DNA of 64,000 nt from Nodosilinea sp. FACHB-141 (GCF_014696135.1 NZ_JACJPP010000020.1:1-64000), one strand, 5' to 3'; counted from the first letter of the stretch, positions 18,699 through 27,896 are shown. The notes: generated by a model not told the origin, from the sequence alone. Numbers and translations: made by a program.

Positions 18699-19585
18699 CG
18701 GTTCTGTTTCCTTTGCGTATGGTTGCAAGAAACAGAACGCGAAAACCCTAGCCGCCCGCAGCTTGAGGTGCAAACTGGGGGGCTAGGGTACCATGAGCCT
18801 AGCCTCGCAATCTGCGTTAGAGATTTGCGGGGTTAGCTGTCGGTTGGTGCTGGTACCACCTTCCGGCAGCGCTAAAGTTTCCGAGTTCTGTGTGGTCACC
18901 GCTCTGCTGAACGGCTTAACGCAAAAAATAATGGTACAAAAGCTCCCCGTCAACCGTATAGCAGCAGGAACGTTTTAGATCGGCGCGGTTTATACCCTAC
19001 CTCTAGGGCGGGCGTCAAAATGTAACGTCATGAGCCTAAGCGAACGCACCTAGCAAAATGGAAGATATACAGATTACTCGCTGCCTATCTATCTACCCGA
19101 TAACGACAATCAAGCTGCAAGTAATCCGCCTATCTACTCTGTAAAGGGAATTAGGCAGATTAAAGCGATCCAATAACTTGTTAGCCTCTTGGGTTATTGC
19201 GAAGGTCGGTTCTTGCAACTTATCTGCTAGCACTCATAGTTAACAATACTCCGGACAAAAATTTGCCCTCCTATTGCCGTAAGCCAGAGCCTACGTTGCT
19301 CGAATTGTTTAAATCAAGGTCAGCCTGCGAGCTAACTTTGATTCAAGTAGCCAATCGCTGGAGTGATTGCCCTATAAGCCTTATAGCTTCGTTGCTAAAA
19401 CTGTCCGGACTGTTGAGTTAAGTTACTTAAAGGTTATTGACGAGACAATGGTTGAGGCTGTTTAGGGAGCATTCTGTTAAATAAAGTTGAGTTTGCCTGG
19501 AAAGCCTCTGCCTCACAAGGAAAATTAGGTAGAAAAGAGGAATAGAGTCAAAATTTTTGATAAAAAGGAACTTCTCTTGATAAGA
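18699..19585. other. Gene-poor intergenic region
   Basis: About 0.9 kb with no supported gene. A possible 74-residue frame near 19197-19421 starts at TTG, lacks a ribosome binding site and has no motif. Base composition becomes AT-richer toward the DnaJ-like islet. Confidence 0.5.
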
Positions 19586-19852
19586 ATGGCTACATCAGTA
19601 TCAAACCATTGATTCTGCTGCTCTCGCTGGAGCCACTATTGCAGCTTCTTTGACCATTTTCTCAGTTCCCGGACCTTTTTCCCGTTAAACGGTGCTGTCG
19701 GGCTTATACTACTCACTCTTCTACTTTCATATGAGCTGAAACGGTATCGGAAGGGTTGGCAGAACGTAGCTTTTGGAATGGTTTGTGCTCTATGTGCCCT
19801 ACTGATAGTAGGTTTTGTGACTTCGGTATTTCCTGTCTGCGTTGCTATTTGA
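19586..19852 (+). pseudogene. Frameshifted small membrane protein gene
   Basis: Read through two compensating shifts, a coherent small membrane protein appears: MATSVSNH in the first frame, then IDSAALAGATIAASLTIFSV and PGPFS after a +1 shift at about 19608, then LNGAVGLILLTLLLSYELKR after a -1 shift at about 19680, ending in FVTSVFPVCVAI and TGA. Three hydrophobic segments result. The second half uses the same frame as the start, so one indel of each sign would restore about 88 residues. It directly precedes the 40-residue gene. A real pseudogene or sequencing indels are both possible. Confidence 0.4.
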
Positions 19853-19855
19853 GGA

Positions 19856-19978
19856 ATGGTTTCAGCTCCACGTTGTGAAGTCATAAAAATCGTCCACCAC
19901 ATTAGGGACAGAAGTTGGCGATCGTTATTGAGTTGTGCTTTAGTGATTCTAGGGTTACTAATCAGGGATTTAGAATGA
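19856..19978 (+). CDS. 40-residue membrane peptide, coupled to the DnaJ-like gene
   Basis: Starts at ATG 3 bp after the stop of the frameshifted membrane gene and ends with a TGA that overlaps the next ATG as ATGA. The peptide begins MVSAPRCEVIKIVHHIRD and ends in a hydrophobic helix (LLSCALVILGLLI). The stop/start overlap and the short spacing are typical of translational coupling, which is the main evidence that it is translated. No family recognised. Confidence 0.45.
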   Translation: MVSAPRCEVIKIVHHIRDRSWRSLLSCALVILGLLIRDLE

Positions 19979-21252
19979 TTGCTAGACGAGGCGAGGATTT
20001 ACGATTTGATCTAACACTAAACTTTCGCAAAGCAGTTTTGGGTGGAGAAGAAGTTATCCGCATCTGCCACTTAGAAAACTGTCAAAGTTGTGGTGGAGAG
20101 AGAGTACAGAAACGAGGACTGGGAGGTTGGCTTCAAGGTAGACCAGCCCTTACCTGTAGAAGCTGTAACGGCAATGGGCTTATCACAGTCACAAAAAATC
20201 TAACTATTACAATCCCTCCGGGGGTTGAAGAGGGAACTCGTCTAAGGGTCGCTGGAGAAGGAGACGCAGAGCCAGGTGGAGCAAGCGGCGATTTATATGT
20301 GTATTTGTCAGTAGACCAAGATCCAGAATTTAAGCGAGATGGCATTAATCTGCTGTCAGAAATCACGATTAGTGAAGAGGCGTCAGCCTCAGGATGTCAG
20401 GTAAAAGTTAGGACAATTGACGGTACTGTCGAAACATTGAATATTCCAGCAATTGGCAATCGTGTTGCTGATTTAAGGTTGCAAAATAGAGGAGTGCCAG
20501 TCCTCGGTAATCCTAAACAGCGAGGAGATCACTTAGTGAGCATCAAAATTAAACCGAGTATCAAATCTCGCCCGTCACCTTTTGCTGTAAAAGAAGCAAC
20601 AGAAAACCCAATAGACTACGATGCTCACTACAAAAGATTGCTTTTTGTAGATCAATCTTTTGAGGAACTCATAACCCAATACAACTCAAAGGATAGTTTG
20701 TTGGTTGAGCCTTTCAATCATCTGCATGATGGAAACTTAGAGGCAGCAAAGAAGAGTTTAAGGCAATTGCTGGATAGCCCCATTGCTGAAATTCGCCATA
20801 AACTTTGGACATGGAAAGCATTGCGTCAATTGGGAGAGACTCCTCCCCACAGCATTGCAGATGACGTTCATGGTGTTGTATTTGAAATTCCGGTAGATGG
20901 TTGGGTAGACACTCTAGCGGCTTATTCAGATGGCAGAGTCCGTTACTTAAATGGAAAGCTTGGTGTGAATGGATTAATCATGTTTGAAGATACAGAACAT
21001 CCGCACATTAAACCGCTGGTGATGCGGGTGATTGACTTAGCTAAATCATTGGTTGGAAAAACACCTGTTATTGACCAGCACAACGAGGAAAGCCCAACTA
21101 TTGAGCCCAGAGTTAGTGTTCTAACACATAAAGGTCTTTACATTTTTGATAGAAGCCACTCTAACAGGGGCGTAATTGAGCCTGTCCTTTCTACTGGTAC
21201 GCAATTATTTCTTACACTCCTAGAGATACAAAACCAGAGTAAGCAGCAATGA
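19975..21252 (+). CDS. DnaJ-like protein without J domain, fused to a novel C-terminal domain
   Basis: A 425-residue protein from ATG 19975 (AGGGA 7 bases upstream). It begins directly with the DnaJ substrate-binding part: GEDLRFDLTLNFRKAVLGGE, then only two zinc motifs, CQSCGGER and CRSCNGNG, where DnaJ has four. Motifs 1 and 4 of DnaJ form zinc site I, so one site may survive while site II is lost. The two beta-sandwich domains follow (PPGVEEGTRLRVAGEGD; QRGDHLVSIKIKPS) to about residue 200. Residues 215-425 form an unfamiliar alpha/beta domain (VHGVVFEIPVDGWVDTLAAY, DGRVRYLNGK). No J domain or HPD motif occurs here or upstream, so it should not stimulate DnaK by itself. Codon use is AT-richer than the neighbours. 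Confidence 0.85.
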   Translation: MIARRGEDLRFDLTLNFRKAVLGGEEVIRICHLENCQSCGGERVQKRGLGGWLQGRPALTCRSCNGNGLITVTKNLTITIPPGVEEGTRLRVAGEGDAEPGGASGDLYVYLSVDQDPEFKRDGINLLSEITISEEASASGCQVKVRTIDGTVETLNIPAIGNRVADLRLQNRGVPVLGNPKQRGDHLVSIKIKPSIKSRPSPFAVKEATENPIDYDAHYKRLLFVDQSFEELITQYNSKDSLLVEPFNHLHDGNLEAAKKSLRQLLDSPIAEIRHKLWTWKALRQLGETPPHSIADDVHGVVFEIPVDGWVDTLAAYSDGRVRYLNGKLGVNGLIMFEDTEHPHIKPLVMRVIDLAKSLVGKTPVIDQHNEESPTIEPRVSVLTHKGLYIFDRSHSNRGVIEPVLSTGTQLFLTLLEIQNQSKQQ

Positions 21253-21394
21253 CATTATCCATTTGAAATTCGGTACATCTAGGGACTGTGGTATGCGACG
21301 TGATGTTTATGTTGTCAATGATGCCGGAAACTGGAGTGTAGTTGCGGCTGAAGCCGTATACCAAGTTATTTAAGTGCGATCGCCGATCTTGTAG

Positions 21395-21452
21395 GGTGCG
21401 TTCCCCACGACAATTCCCAATTATTTCGCCCATAAATTCCTGGGAACGCACC
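21395..21452. repeat. Intergenic inverted repeat GGTGCGTTCCC
   Basis: GGTGCGTTCCC at 21395-21405 and its exact complement at 21442-21452 flank 36 nt. It lies between the DnaJ-like islet and the ABC transporter gene, resembles mobile-element-like intergenic repeats of cyanobacteria, and may mark one edge of the islet. Confidence 0.6.
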
Positions 21453-21624
21453 AGAATTTTGGACTCTAAGCAAGCGATCGCAGTCTAACAACGCCCATGC
21501 ACACCGACCGCTAAGAGTTGATCCGTCATGATGCAGAGTTTGTCTGCAACGGGTGATGGGCACCGCTAGAAGAAAATTTTGCTCTAAGTCTAGAACTTTA
21601 GTTCCAGGGTTTTTAGAAGACGTC

Positions 21625-23589
21625 TTATACCCCCAATCGCTGCAAACGATACAGACTCGAATACAACCCCTCCCGCGCCAGCAGCTCGTCGTGGCTGCCC
21701 TGCTCGACCAGCTCGCCATGCTTGAGTACGAGAATGCGATCGACGTTGCGAATAGTCGATAGACGGTGGGCAATAATAATCGCCGTGCGCCCCTCCAGCA
21801 GCCGCTCCAACGCCTCCTGAATCATCGCCTCGGTACCCACATCCAGGTTGGCGGTAGCCTCATCCAGCACCAAAATTCCCGGGTCGCGAATCGCCGCTCG
21901 GGCAAAGGCCAGCAGCTGCTTCTGCCCACCTGAGAGATTTGTGCCCCGCTCCCGCAGCTCGGTGTCGTAGCCCTGGGGCAGATCTTCAATCAGGCCGTGG
22001 ATGTTGGTCTTTTTCGCCGCTTCAATCACCGCTTCAATGGGATATTCCTCCCCCAGGGTAATGTTGCTCTTTACATCCCCAGCAAAGAGAAAGCCATCCT
22101 GCAAAATTACCGCCATGCGCCGCCGCAGCTCTGACTGGGGCAAATCGCGAATATCCACCCCATCCAGCAAGATTGCCCCCTGGTTGATATCGTAGAGCCG
22201 ACACAGCAGCCGAATAATCGAACTCTTCCCCGCCCCCGTCGGCCCCACCAGGGCCACTTTTTCGCCGGGGCGAATGGTGAAGGTGAGGTCCTTGAGCACG
22301 TGCTCATCGGCCTTATAGCCAAAGGTGACGTGGTCGAAGCGAATCTCGGAGGCTTTGGAGAGTGATGGGGTGATGGGGTGAGGGGCGGATGAGTGAATGG
22401 GTGGATGGGTGGTAGACTCGGCGGCGGATTCTAGCTGGGTAGGGTAAGTGGTAGGAAAAGCGCTCAGGCTATCGTTTTTACTCCCTACCCCATTACTCCC
22501 TACCCCATCACTCCCCACTCCCTCACTCCCCACCTTCTCCGGGTCGCGAATCTCAACCGGCACGGTAAACAGGTCGGTGATGCGCTCCACGGCGGTGAGA
22601 CCGGCTTGGATGGCGGTGAATTTGTCAGCAAACTGGCGCAGGGGGTCAAAGAGGCGCTGGGCAAAGAGAATAAAGGTGGCCAGGGTGCCAAAGGTGAGGG
22701 CGTCTTGCATCACCAGCAGGCCGCCGAGCCAGAGCACGCCGCCGATCGCTACCAGCGAAATCCACTCCAGCGTAGACGACACTGCCGAGTCGTAGAAAAT
22801 AGTTTTATCGACGGCGGTGATGTATTTCTGGTTGGTGTGGCGAAACATTTCGGCGTTGTAGCGCTCGCGCCGAAACAGCTGAACTACGTTGATGCCCGCC
22901 ACGTTTTCTTGCAGGGTGGCATTGAGTTCGGACAGGTGCTCGCGGGATTTATAGTTGGCTTTGCGAAACTGCTGCTGAAAGTAAATAATCAGCCAGGTAA
23001 CGGGCACCAGCAGGGCCAACAGCATGAGGGCCAGCTGCCACTGCATGGTAAACATCACCACGATCAGCACCAGCATCGACACCACGTCGGTAATAATGCC
23101 CACCGCCCCCGTGGAGAACACGTCGCCCAGGGCATCGACATCGCTGGTGATGCGAGTAATCAGCTTGCCCACAGGGGTGCGGTCAAAGAAGCGCACCGCT
23201 AGGGAGGTGACGTGGGTAAACAGGTCGGTGCGAATGTCGGCGGTAATGTTTTGGCCCACGGCCTGCACCAGGTAGCTCTGAAAGCCATCCAGCAGCAGGC
23301 GAATCAGCACGGTAACTACCAGCAGCCCTACCAGTAAGTTCAGCCCGCTCTGGAGGGTGAAGCCCTCTAGGAAGAACATCACCGGCTCTTGGCGAATTAG
23401 GGAGATGGCCTGACCAATTAGCACCGGCTGAAGGGCGTTGGCCAGCGATAGGGGCACCAGCAAGACCAGCGGCATCACCAGAGCATTGCGGTGTTTGTAG
23501 ATGTAGGGCCACATGCGCAGAAACAGCCGCCAGTCGCTGTCGGGACGGCGGGTGGTGTCGTCGCTGGGGAGAGTGGGGGTAGCGGTCAT
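21625..23589 (-). CDS. ABC exporter, fused permease and ATPase
   Basis: A 654-residue half-transporter of the ABCB/MsbA-like type. Six membrane helices span about 38-320; the ATPase domain starts near 415 with Walker [12 protein letters not shown] (448-457), the signature LSGGQKQ and Walker [13 protein letters not shown]. It should work as a dimer exporting a lipid, peptide or drug-like compound. Between the two domains lies an extra linker (351-414) of low complexity: four GVGS-type pentads, then a Pro/His/Ser-rich stretch, encoded by repeat-like DNA also seen in nearby spacers. The gene follows the envelope cassette on the same strand with a 98-bp repeat-containing gap. Confidence 0.92.
   Translation of the reverse strand: MTATPTLPSDDTTRRPDSDWRLFLRMWPYIYKHRNALVMPLVLLVPLSLANALQPVLIGQAISLIRQEPVMFFLEGFTLQSGLNLLVGLLVVTVLIRLLLDGFQSYLVQAVGQNITADIRTDLFTHVTSLAVRFFDRTPVGKLITRITSDVDALGDVFSTGAVGIITDVVSMLVLIVVMFTMQWQLALMLLALLVPVTWLIIYFQQQFRKANYKSREHLSELNATLQENVAGINVVQLFRRERYNAEMFRHTNQKYITAVDKTIFYDSAVSSTLEWISLVAIGGVLWLGGLLVMQDALTFGTLATFILFAQRLFDPLRQFADKFTAIQAGLTAVERITDLFTVPVEIRDPEKVGSEGVGSDGVGSNGVGSKNDSLSAFPTTYPTQLESAAESTTHPPIHSSAPHPITPSLSKASEIRFDHVTFGYKADEHVLKDLTFTIRPGEKVALVGPTGAGKSSIIRLLCRLYDINQGAILLDGVDIRDLPQSELRRRMAVILQDGFLFAGDVKSNITLGEEYPIEAVIEAAKKTNIHGLIEDLPQGYDTELRERGTNLSGGQKQLLAFARAAIRDPGILVLDEATANLDVGTEAMIQEALERLLEGRTAIIIAHRLSTIRNVDRILVLKHGELVEQGSHDELLAREGLYSSLYRLQRLGV
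22360..22533 (-). repeat. Low-complexity repeat inside the ABC exporter gene
   Basis: On the minus strand 15-bp units like GGGAGTGATGGGGTA repeat between about 22478 and 22535, and a GGATGGGTGGATGAGTG-like stretch follows at about 22380-22425. Related sequence occurs in spacers at about 23655-23690 and 25921-25960. The length is a multiple of three and keeps the reading frame. Confidence 0.7.
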
Positions 23590-23687
23590 GGGGGCAATGC
23601 AAATGTTGACGCAGCCTCCAGTTTAGGTCTGAATTGAGGCAAGTGGCGGAGTCATACCCCCTACTCACCTACCCCTCACCCATCCAC

Positions 23688-24065
23688 CTAATTGCCGCAG
23701 GTTAACACCGTCGCGTCAGGATTTTCTGTGGTGGCCTGCTGCATTTGGGTGGGGTTGGGTCTGCCGTAGGTGCTGAGGGTCTGCACATCTTCGGGGGAGG
23801 GCACGGCCTCGGCAACTTCCTGACCCAGGTCGCTGACGTAGATCACCTGGTCGATGGTGAGCTGCCGCTGCTCTTGCTCGGCGTAGAGGCTGGCGTAGCG
23901 ATCGCTCACCCGTTCCTGCCACTGGGCCGGAGCGCAGTAGCTGCGATCGATGATTACCGTTACCGCTGGGCCTGAGAGAAACTGGCGCAGACCCAGCCCC
24001 AGGCCAACAAAGGCCAACCAGCCCAGGCCGAGGGTGAGAATCAGTCGTTGGTTGGGGTTGCGCAT
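23688..24065 (-). CDS. Membrane-anchored protein of unknown function
   Basis: A 125-residue protein with one N-terminal membrane helix (residues 8-32, LILTLGLGWLAFVGLGLGL) and a soluble domain beginning TVIIDRSYCAPAQWQ. Two cysteines (CAPAQW and the penultimate CGN) could form a disulphide if the domain faces the periplasm. It lies downstream of the solute-binding/VWA lipoprotein gene with a 111-bp repeat-bearing gap, and is probably part of the same envelope cassette. No family recognised. Confidence 0.7.
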   Translation of the reverse strand: MRNPNQRLILTLGLGWLAFVGLGLGLRQFLSGPAVTVIIDRSYCAPAQWQERVSDRYASLYAEQEQRQLTIDQVIYVSDLGQEVAEAVPSPEDVQTLSTYGRPNPTQMQQATTENPDATVLTCGN

Positions 24066-24105
24066 GGGGGCGGAAGAAAGGCCTCAAGAACCGGAGGAAG
24101 GGGTA

Positions 24106-24164
24106 CAGGGTATAAGGTTTAGGAGGTATAGGGTATAGGGCAATACCTTGCACCCTATACCCTG
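24106..24164. repeat. Inverted low-complexity repeat between cassette genes
   Basis: CAGGGTATA and TATACCCTG arms enclose further GTATAGGGTATAGGG units. It lies in the spacer between the VWA lipoprotein gene and the 125-residue protein gene; function unknown, possibly transcript attenuation or processing. Confidence 0.6.
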
Positions 24165-24176
24165 AACCCCGAACCC

Positions 24177-25919
24177 CTAAAGATTAACCTGGAACAGATC
24201 CTTAAACAGGGTTTGCACATTGTCGGGAGCGCCTTGCTGCACGGTAGATTCGCGCAGGGCTGCGATCGCCTCCAATTCCCCCTGATTTACCTCACCGTAG
24301 GCGATGGGGTAGAAGCGCACATCGCTGTAGGCGAGAACGTCTTGGATAGCGTCAAAGGTGTAACCTCGGTTGACCTCGCCGTCGCTGAGCAGCAGTAAGT
24401 AGTAGCGTCCGTTAGGGTCTTTTTCTTTTTGGGCCAGCAGGTCGGCTAGGCCCACCATGGCCCCGTCGTACATGGCTGTCGCACCATCGGCCTGCAAACT
24501 GTCGATAGTGGCCAAAAACTTTTGGTGCTGAAGCTGATCAAAGGGAGCCAGGGGCAGCCGGCGGGTGGGCGCATCGGCAAAGGTAACGATGCTGACGTAG
24601 TTGCCCGAGTTAATCTGCTCGGCGGCGACCCGTAGACCATCCTTAAGAGCCTGAATCCGCTCGCCTTCCATGGAGCCGCTGGTGTCGATCACCAGGGCCA
24701 TATAGACGGTGCGGCCTCCGTCTTTGCGTAGTTTCCAGTTCGACTGAGCAGCCAGCAGGGTCTCGCCGTTGGGGAAGGGGGGCACCTGCTTGGCCTTCAT
24801 GTAGTCGGTTTCGACAAAGCCCTGCTGCTGGGCTAGGGTCTGCATTTCGGCCGACTGGGCAAACTGGGCAAACCGCTGCAGGGCCGCCGCTTGCTGGGGC
24901 GTGTTCCAACCAAAGCCCACCAGGGGATTGTTGTGGGGCACACCAAAGGGCACAAACTCGGTGTCGCTAAAGCCAGGCACCTCCCGCAGGGCCAGGTAGT
25001 TTTGGTATTCCAACGGAAAGGCTTGCAGGTTGCTCTGGTCGCGCAGGAATAGCTCCTGCAAGTCGAGGGTGGTGGGAGTGGTGATCAGCACCTGCTGCTG
25101 AAACTGGTCGAAGACCGAGTTGACCTGAGGAGTTTGCAGCTCAGCCACGGTGAGCTGGCCGCCATCGTCCTGGTGTCCGGCGGCTCGCCAGTAAAGTGTA
25201 TAGAGCAGGTTGAGCGCGGTAGCGCTGCTGTAGGGGTTGGGATAGGCCACGGTGACTTCGCCTGAGGCGATCGCATTCAGCAGCCGGTCAAAGCTGACGG
25301 TGCCGTTTTCAGCCAGGCTATCGTAGACGGGTTTGGGCAGTACCCAGCCAGCGGTGTTGGGCACTAGGCGCGCAGCCACAGGCACGGTGCTTACCCCTTG
25401 GCTCTGTACCATGGCTACCCAAAGGTCATTAGATGGGCTGTAGCCCTGGGGCTTGACGGCTCCGGCCCCCAGCAGTCGGGCGGCGGTGCCCGAGGCCACC
25501 TGGCGCACCCCCACCTGAATCACTTCCCCAGAGGGCAAGGTCTCTCTGCGCTGGTTAAAGGCTTCGGCAACTTCCACCAGCCAGCGCTCGTTCTGGCGAT
25601 TGACGTTGGCCTTTTCAGAAGAGCTGTAGATCTCTACGTAGGCGGTGTTGCTGCCGCCGGGCTGGGCCGCGTGTAGCGGGAGGGTATTGACATCGGGCAG
25701 CGGATCTACGATCTGGTCGGTGGTGTAGCGGCTGGCCACCTCATCGGCGATCAGCTCTTCGCCAACGCTAATCTTGGGCAATATCGACTGCTCTAGGGCC
25801 TGCCGAGCGCTCTCTACAGAATCAACTTTAGGAGTGCCGTTGAAAACGTCCGGCGTACAGTTCCACAGCAGCACGGCGCAGAGACTGATGAGGAACGGGA
25901 TCAGGGGGAAGCGGCGCAT
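24177..25919 (-). CDS. Substrate-binding plus VWA domain lipoprotein
   Basis: A 580-residue exported protein. Residues 5-20 are a signal peptide ending LLWNC, a weak lipobox with Cys21. Residues 60-370 have the look of a periplasmic solute-binding fold (AYVEIYSSSEKANVNRQNER; VPVAARLVPNTAGWV). The C-terminal 190 residues are a von Willebrand A domain whose MIDAS begins ALVIDTSGSMEG with Asp412. Such fusions occur in bacteria near tellurite/toxic-anion type genes and surface assemblies; the ligand is unknown. It is the third gene of a minus-strand series starting at 27304 and probably the central component of that cassette. Confidence 0.85.
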   Translation of the reverse strand: MRRFPLIPFLISLCAVLLWNCTPDVFNGTPKVDSVESARQALEQSILPKISVGEELIADEVASRYTTDQIVDPLPDVNTLPLHAAQPGGSNTAYVEIYSSSEKANVNRQNERWLVEVAEAFNQRRETLPSGEVIQVGVRQVASGTAARLLGAGAVKPQGYSPSNDLWVAMVQSQGVSTVPVAARLVPNTAGWVLPKPVYDSLAENGTVSFDRLLNAIASGEVTVAYPNPYSSATALNLLYTLYWRAAGHQDDGGQLTVAELQTPQVNSVFDQFQQQVLITTPTTLDLQELFLRDQSNLQAFPLEYQNYLALREVPGFSDTEFVPFGVPHNNPLVGFGWNTPQQAAALQRFAQFAQSAEMQTLAQQQGFVETDYMKAKQVPPFPNGETLLAAQSNWKLRKDGGRTVYMALVIDTSGSMEGERIQALKDGLRVAAEQINSGNYVSIVTFADAPTRRLPLAPFDQLQHQKFLATIDSLQADGATAMYDGAMVGLADLLAQKEKDPNGRYYLLLLSDGEVNRGYTFDAIQDVLAYSDVRFYPIAYGEVNQGELEAIAALRESTVQQGAPDNVQTLFKDLFQVNL

Positions 25920-26017
25920 TTTGGGAGTGGATGAGTGGATGGGTGAGGGGTAGGGGGTGAGAAAGTAGATACAGAATTAGTCGCGTGTTTTCCTGAGGGT
26001 TTTCGTGGATTTGAGGT

Positions 26018-26665
26018 TTACGCAGAATCTTGGTTGTCTTGAAGGATGGTTTTGTTAGCCTCAATCAGAGATTGGAGGCTGTGGGGTAGGGTGCTGTCGC
26101 CAGCGGTGTCGAGGGTGGAGAGAGCGACCTGGTCTTGGAGTTGTTGCAGCTGAGAATGGGTGGCCTGGAGGCGATCGCGGCTGGCGGCCAAGCGCTGCTG
26201 GGCCATCTTTTGATAGGCGGGGGTTTCGATCTGGTCGAGCACGGCTAGGCCATCGGCCACCTGGCCTGAGAGATCGAGTACGGTGTGCAGGGCTTCGAGC
26301 AGCTCTACCTGCAGGAGGGGGTCGCGATCGAAAATACGGGCGGCAAAGCGCTGCGATTCGATGGACCAGTCCTGTACTTCGCGCCAGGCTTTTTTGGCCT
26401 TGGGCGGTACTCGCTGCTCCAGGGTACCCAGCTGGTTAGCAAAGGTTTGGGCATCGAGCAGGTCACCGCTGTTGGCCGTGGCTTCTTTTGGGCGAAAGCC
26501 TGCCGCCCAGCTGCTCACTATAGCCGCCGCCACTCCGGACCCCGCTACCACAGCCACTGGCTTTGGCCCCGCCAAAAAAATCATCAAGGCATACCCTAGG
26601 GCAGTGCCCCCCAGCAGCAGATAGGTCTGGGGCAGCCCCCACAAGGTCGATCGGCGCATACCCAT
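26018..26665 (-). CDS. Membrane-anchored coiled-coil protein of unknown function
   Basis: A 215-residue protein with two N-terminal membrane helices (about 10-30 and 36-56), then a soluble helical region with coiled-coil segments at about 90-135 and 150-190 (ASRDRLQATHSQLQQLQDQV). The plan, two membrane helices then a helical bundle, is reminiscent of XpaC proteins that accompany TelA and VWA proteins, but I see no decisive motif. It starts 36 bp after the preceding cassette gene and is followed by the VWA lipoprotein gene at 98 bp. Confidence 0.7.
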   Translation of the reverse strand: MGMRRSTLWGLPQTYLLLGGTALGYALMIFLAGPKPVAVVAGSGVAAAIVSSWAAGFRPKEATANSGDLLDAQTFANQLGTLEQRVPPKAKKAWREVQDWSIESQRFAARIFDRDPLLQVELLEALHTVLDLSGQVADGLAVLDQIETPAYQKMAQQRLAASRDRLQATHSQLQQLQDQVALSTLDTAGDSTLPHSLQSLIEANKTILQDNQDSA

Positions 26666-26701
26666 AGCCTGCTAAACCCCTTTAATTAACGCTACTGTAG
26701 C

Positions 26702-27304
26702 CTACGGCACCGTCAGCGTCCCCCCCAGGGCATTGATGGCGTCAGACAGCTGGGGCTCGGCGGCACTGGTCGCGGCTACCAGCAGCAAAAACGCTTCTTC
26801 GCCGCGCTGGCGGGCAAAGATTTTGCCGGTAATAGGCTGGGGCGGAGCGGCCCCCTGGCTGAGGCGACCCGTCCAGTTGATGCGAATGCCGCCGCCGGGG
26901 ATGGGCTGTATGTCGTCGCCTGCGACAAAGCCTTCTCCAGCGCCAAAGGTGCTCTCAGCCGCTGCCACCAAGGCCGCTTCGGGAGTTTGGGCCGATGGTA
27001 AGGGGGTCACCGCTACGGTGTAGGCCAAACTGCCATCCGCCGCCTGAAATAGGGGGGTACCGCCCGCCGAGCTGACGCTGTAGCCGTCTAAAATGCCGAT
27101 TTGAAACCGGCCCTGGGGGTCTTCAAAACTGCCGTTGACCATGGGCAGAGCCGGAGCCAGGGCTGGCGGGGGGGCATTATTTTGTGCAATCGCATCCCGA
27201 TTACTTCCGGCACCAAGGTGCATCGCCTGGGTTAGTAAGATGCTCACGACTAGGGCGATCGCTGCGATCGCTAGCCCCCTAAACCGCCGAAACAGCTGCC
27301 CCAT
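26702..27304 (-). CDS. Exported protein, possibly PsbP-like fold, first cassette gene
   Basis: A 200-residue protein with one N-terminal membrane or signal helix (residues 10-29, LAIAAIALVVSILLTQAM), a Pro/Ala-rich stretch (45-55) and a domain beginning FEDPQGRFQIGILDGYSVS. That start and the strand pattern recall PsbP/Mog1-like folds; this is a tentative resemblance. No cysteine is present in the mature part. GAGGA lies 7 bases before the ATG. It heads the minus-strand cassette that continues with the coiled-coil and VWA proteins, so a shared envelope role is likely. Confidence 0.7.
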   Translation of the reverse strand: MGQLFRRFRGLAIAAIALVVSILLTQAMHLGAGSNRDAIAQNNAPPPALAPALPMVNGSFEDPQGRFQIGILDGYSVSSAGGTPLFQAADGSLAYTVAVTPLPSAQTPEAALVAAAESTFGAGEGFVAGDDIQPIPGGGIRINWTGRLSQGAAPPQPITGKIFARQRGEEAFLLLVAATSAAEPQLSDAINALGGTLTVP

Positions 27305-27505
27305 GGTGGAATCCTCTCTACCTAATGGCTAAACATAGCAACTTTAGCTGCGGCGCATCCAAACGATCAAAGAAGTTAACCTGGACCTGCCCGAAGATGC
27401 CAATTCGCGGTGCCCCTAGACCTTGAACTTAGCACCGGCGGTCTTTGACTATCTTGTTAGACAGCGCAGTCGGAGCACAGATAAGGCAAAGTTTTTACGC
27501 AGCAG

Positions 27506-27877
27506 CTACCAAAGGTTTTTGCCATCAATAACTACGACAAGTGCCTCCTCTGCATCAAAGTCATCGAACAGACGGGCATTAACTCCGATGCGGCGACTGC
27601 TCTTGTCCCAGCTTCCATCTAGTTCAAAGGCTGGGCTATCAGAAAACGTGCCACACCCGCAGGTTGGGCAGAAATGATGCGCCACAAGTTTCGACTGCCA
27701 ACGGTAAATGGCATCGTCTGTTGGGGTGACTACCTGAAATTGATCAGGCTGGTAATACGCCCACAGTGCGCCACGTTTAGAGCAGAACGAGCAAGTGCAT
27801 CGAGTCAGTTGTTCTGGAATCTCGCCCTCAATACGAAAGGCCGTCTTTCCGCAGTGGCAGCTTCCGGCGATCGCCAT
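27506..27877 (-). CDS. GFA/CENP-V family zinc protein
   Basis: A 123-residue protein of the glutathione-dependent formaldehyde-activating (CENP-V) fold. Zinc ligands are visible in SCHCGKTAFRI, CTCSFCSKRGALW and HFCPTCGCGTF. Members bind two zinc ions; only some activate formaldehyde, so the reaction here is open. GGAG lies 7 bases before the ATG. It starts 19 bp after the M20 amidohydrolase stop on the same strand and is probably cotranscribed with it. Confidence 0.9.
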   Translation of the reverse strand: MAIAGSCHCGKTAFRIEGEIPEQLTRCTCSFCSKRGALWAYYQPDQFQVVTPTDDAIYRWQSKLVAHHFCPTCGCGTFSDSPAFELDGSWDKSSRRIGVNARLFDDFDAEEALVVVIDGKNLW

Positions 27878-27896
27878 AGTGTTTCTCCTAACCTTC

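Noticed and set aside
19197-19421. 74-codon plus-strand frame in the spacer before the DnaJ islet
   Set aside because: TTG start without ribosome binding site and no recognisable pattern.
21293-21373. 26-codon frame after the DnaJ-like gene (MRRDVYVVNDAGNW...)
   Set aside because: No ribosome binding site and too short; it may be a remnant but cannot be supported as a gene.
22606-23202. 198-codon plus-strand frame opposite the ABC exporter
   Set aside because: His/Gln-rich translation is the complement of transmembrane codons; shadow only.
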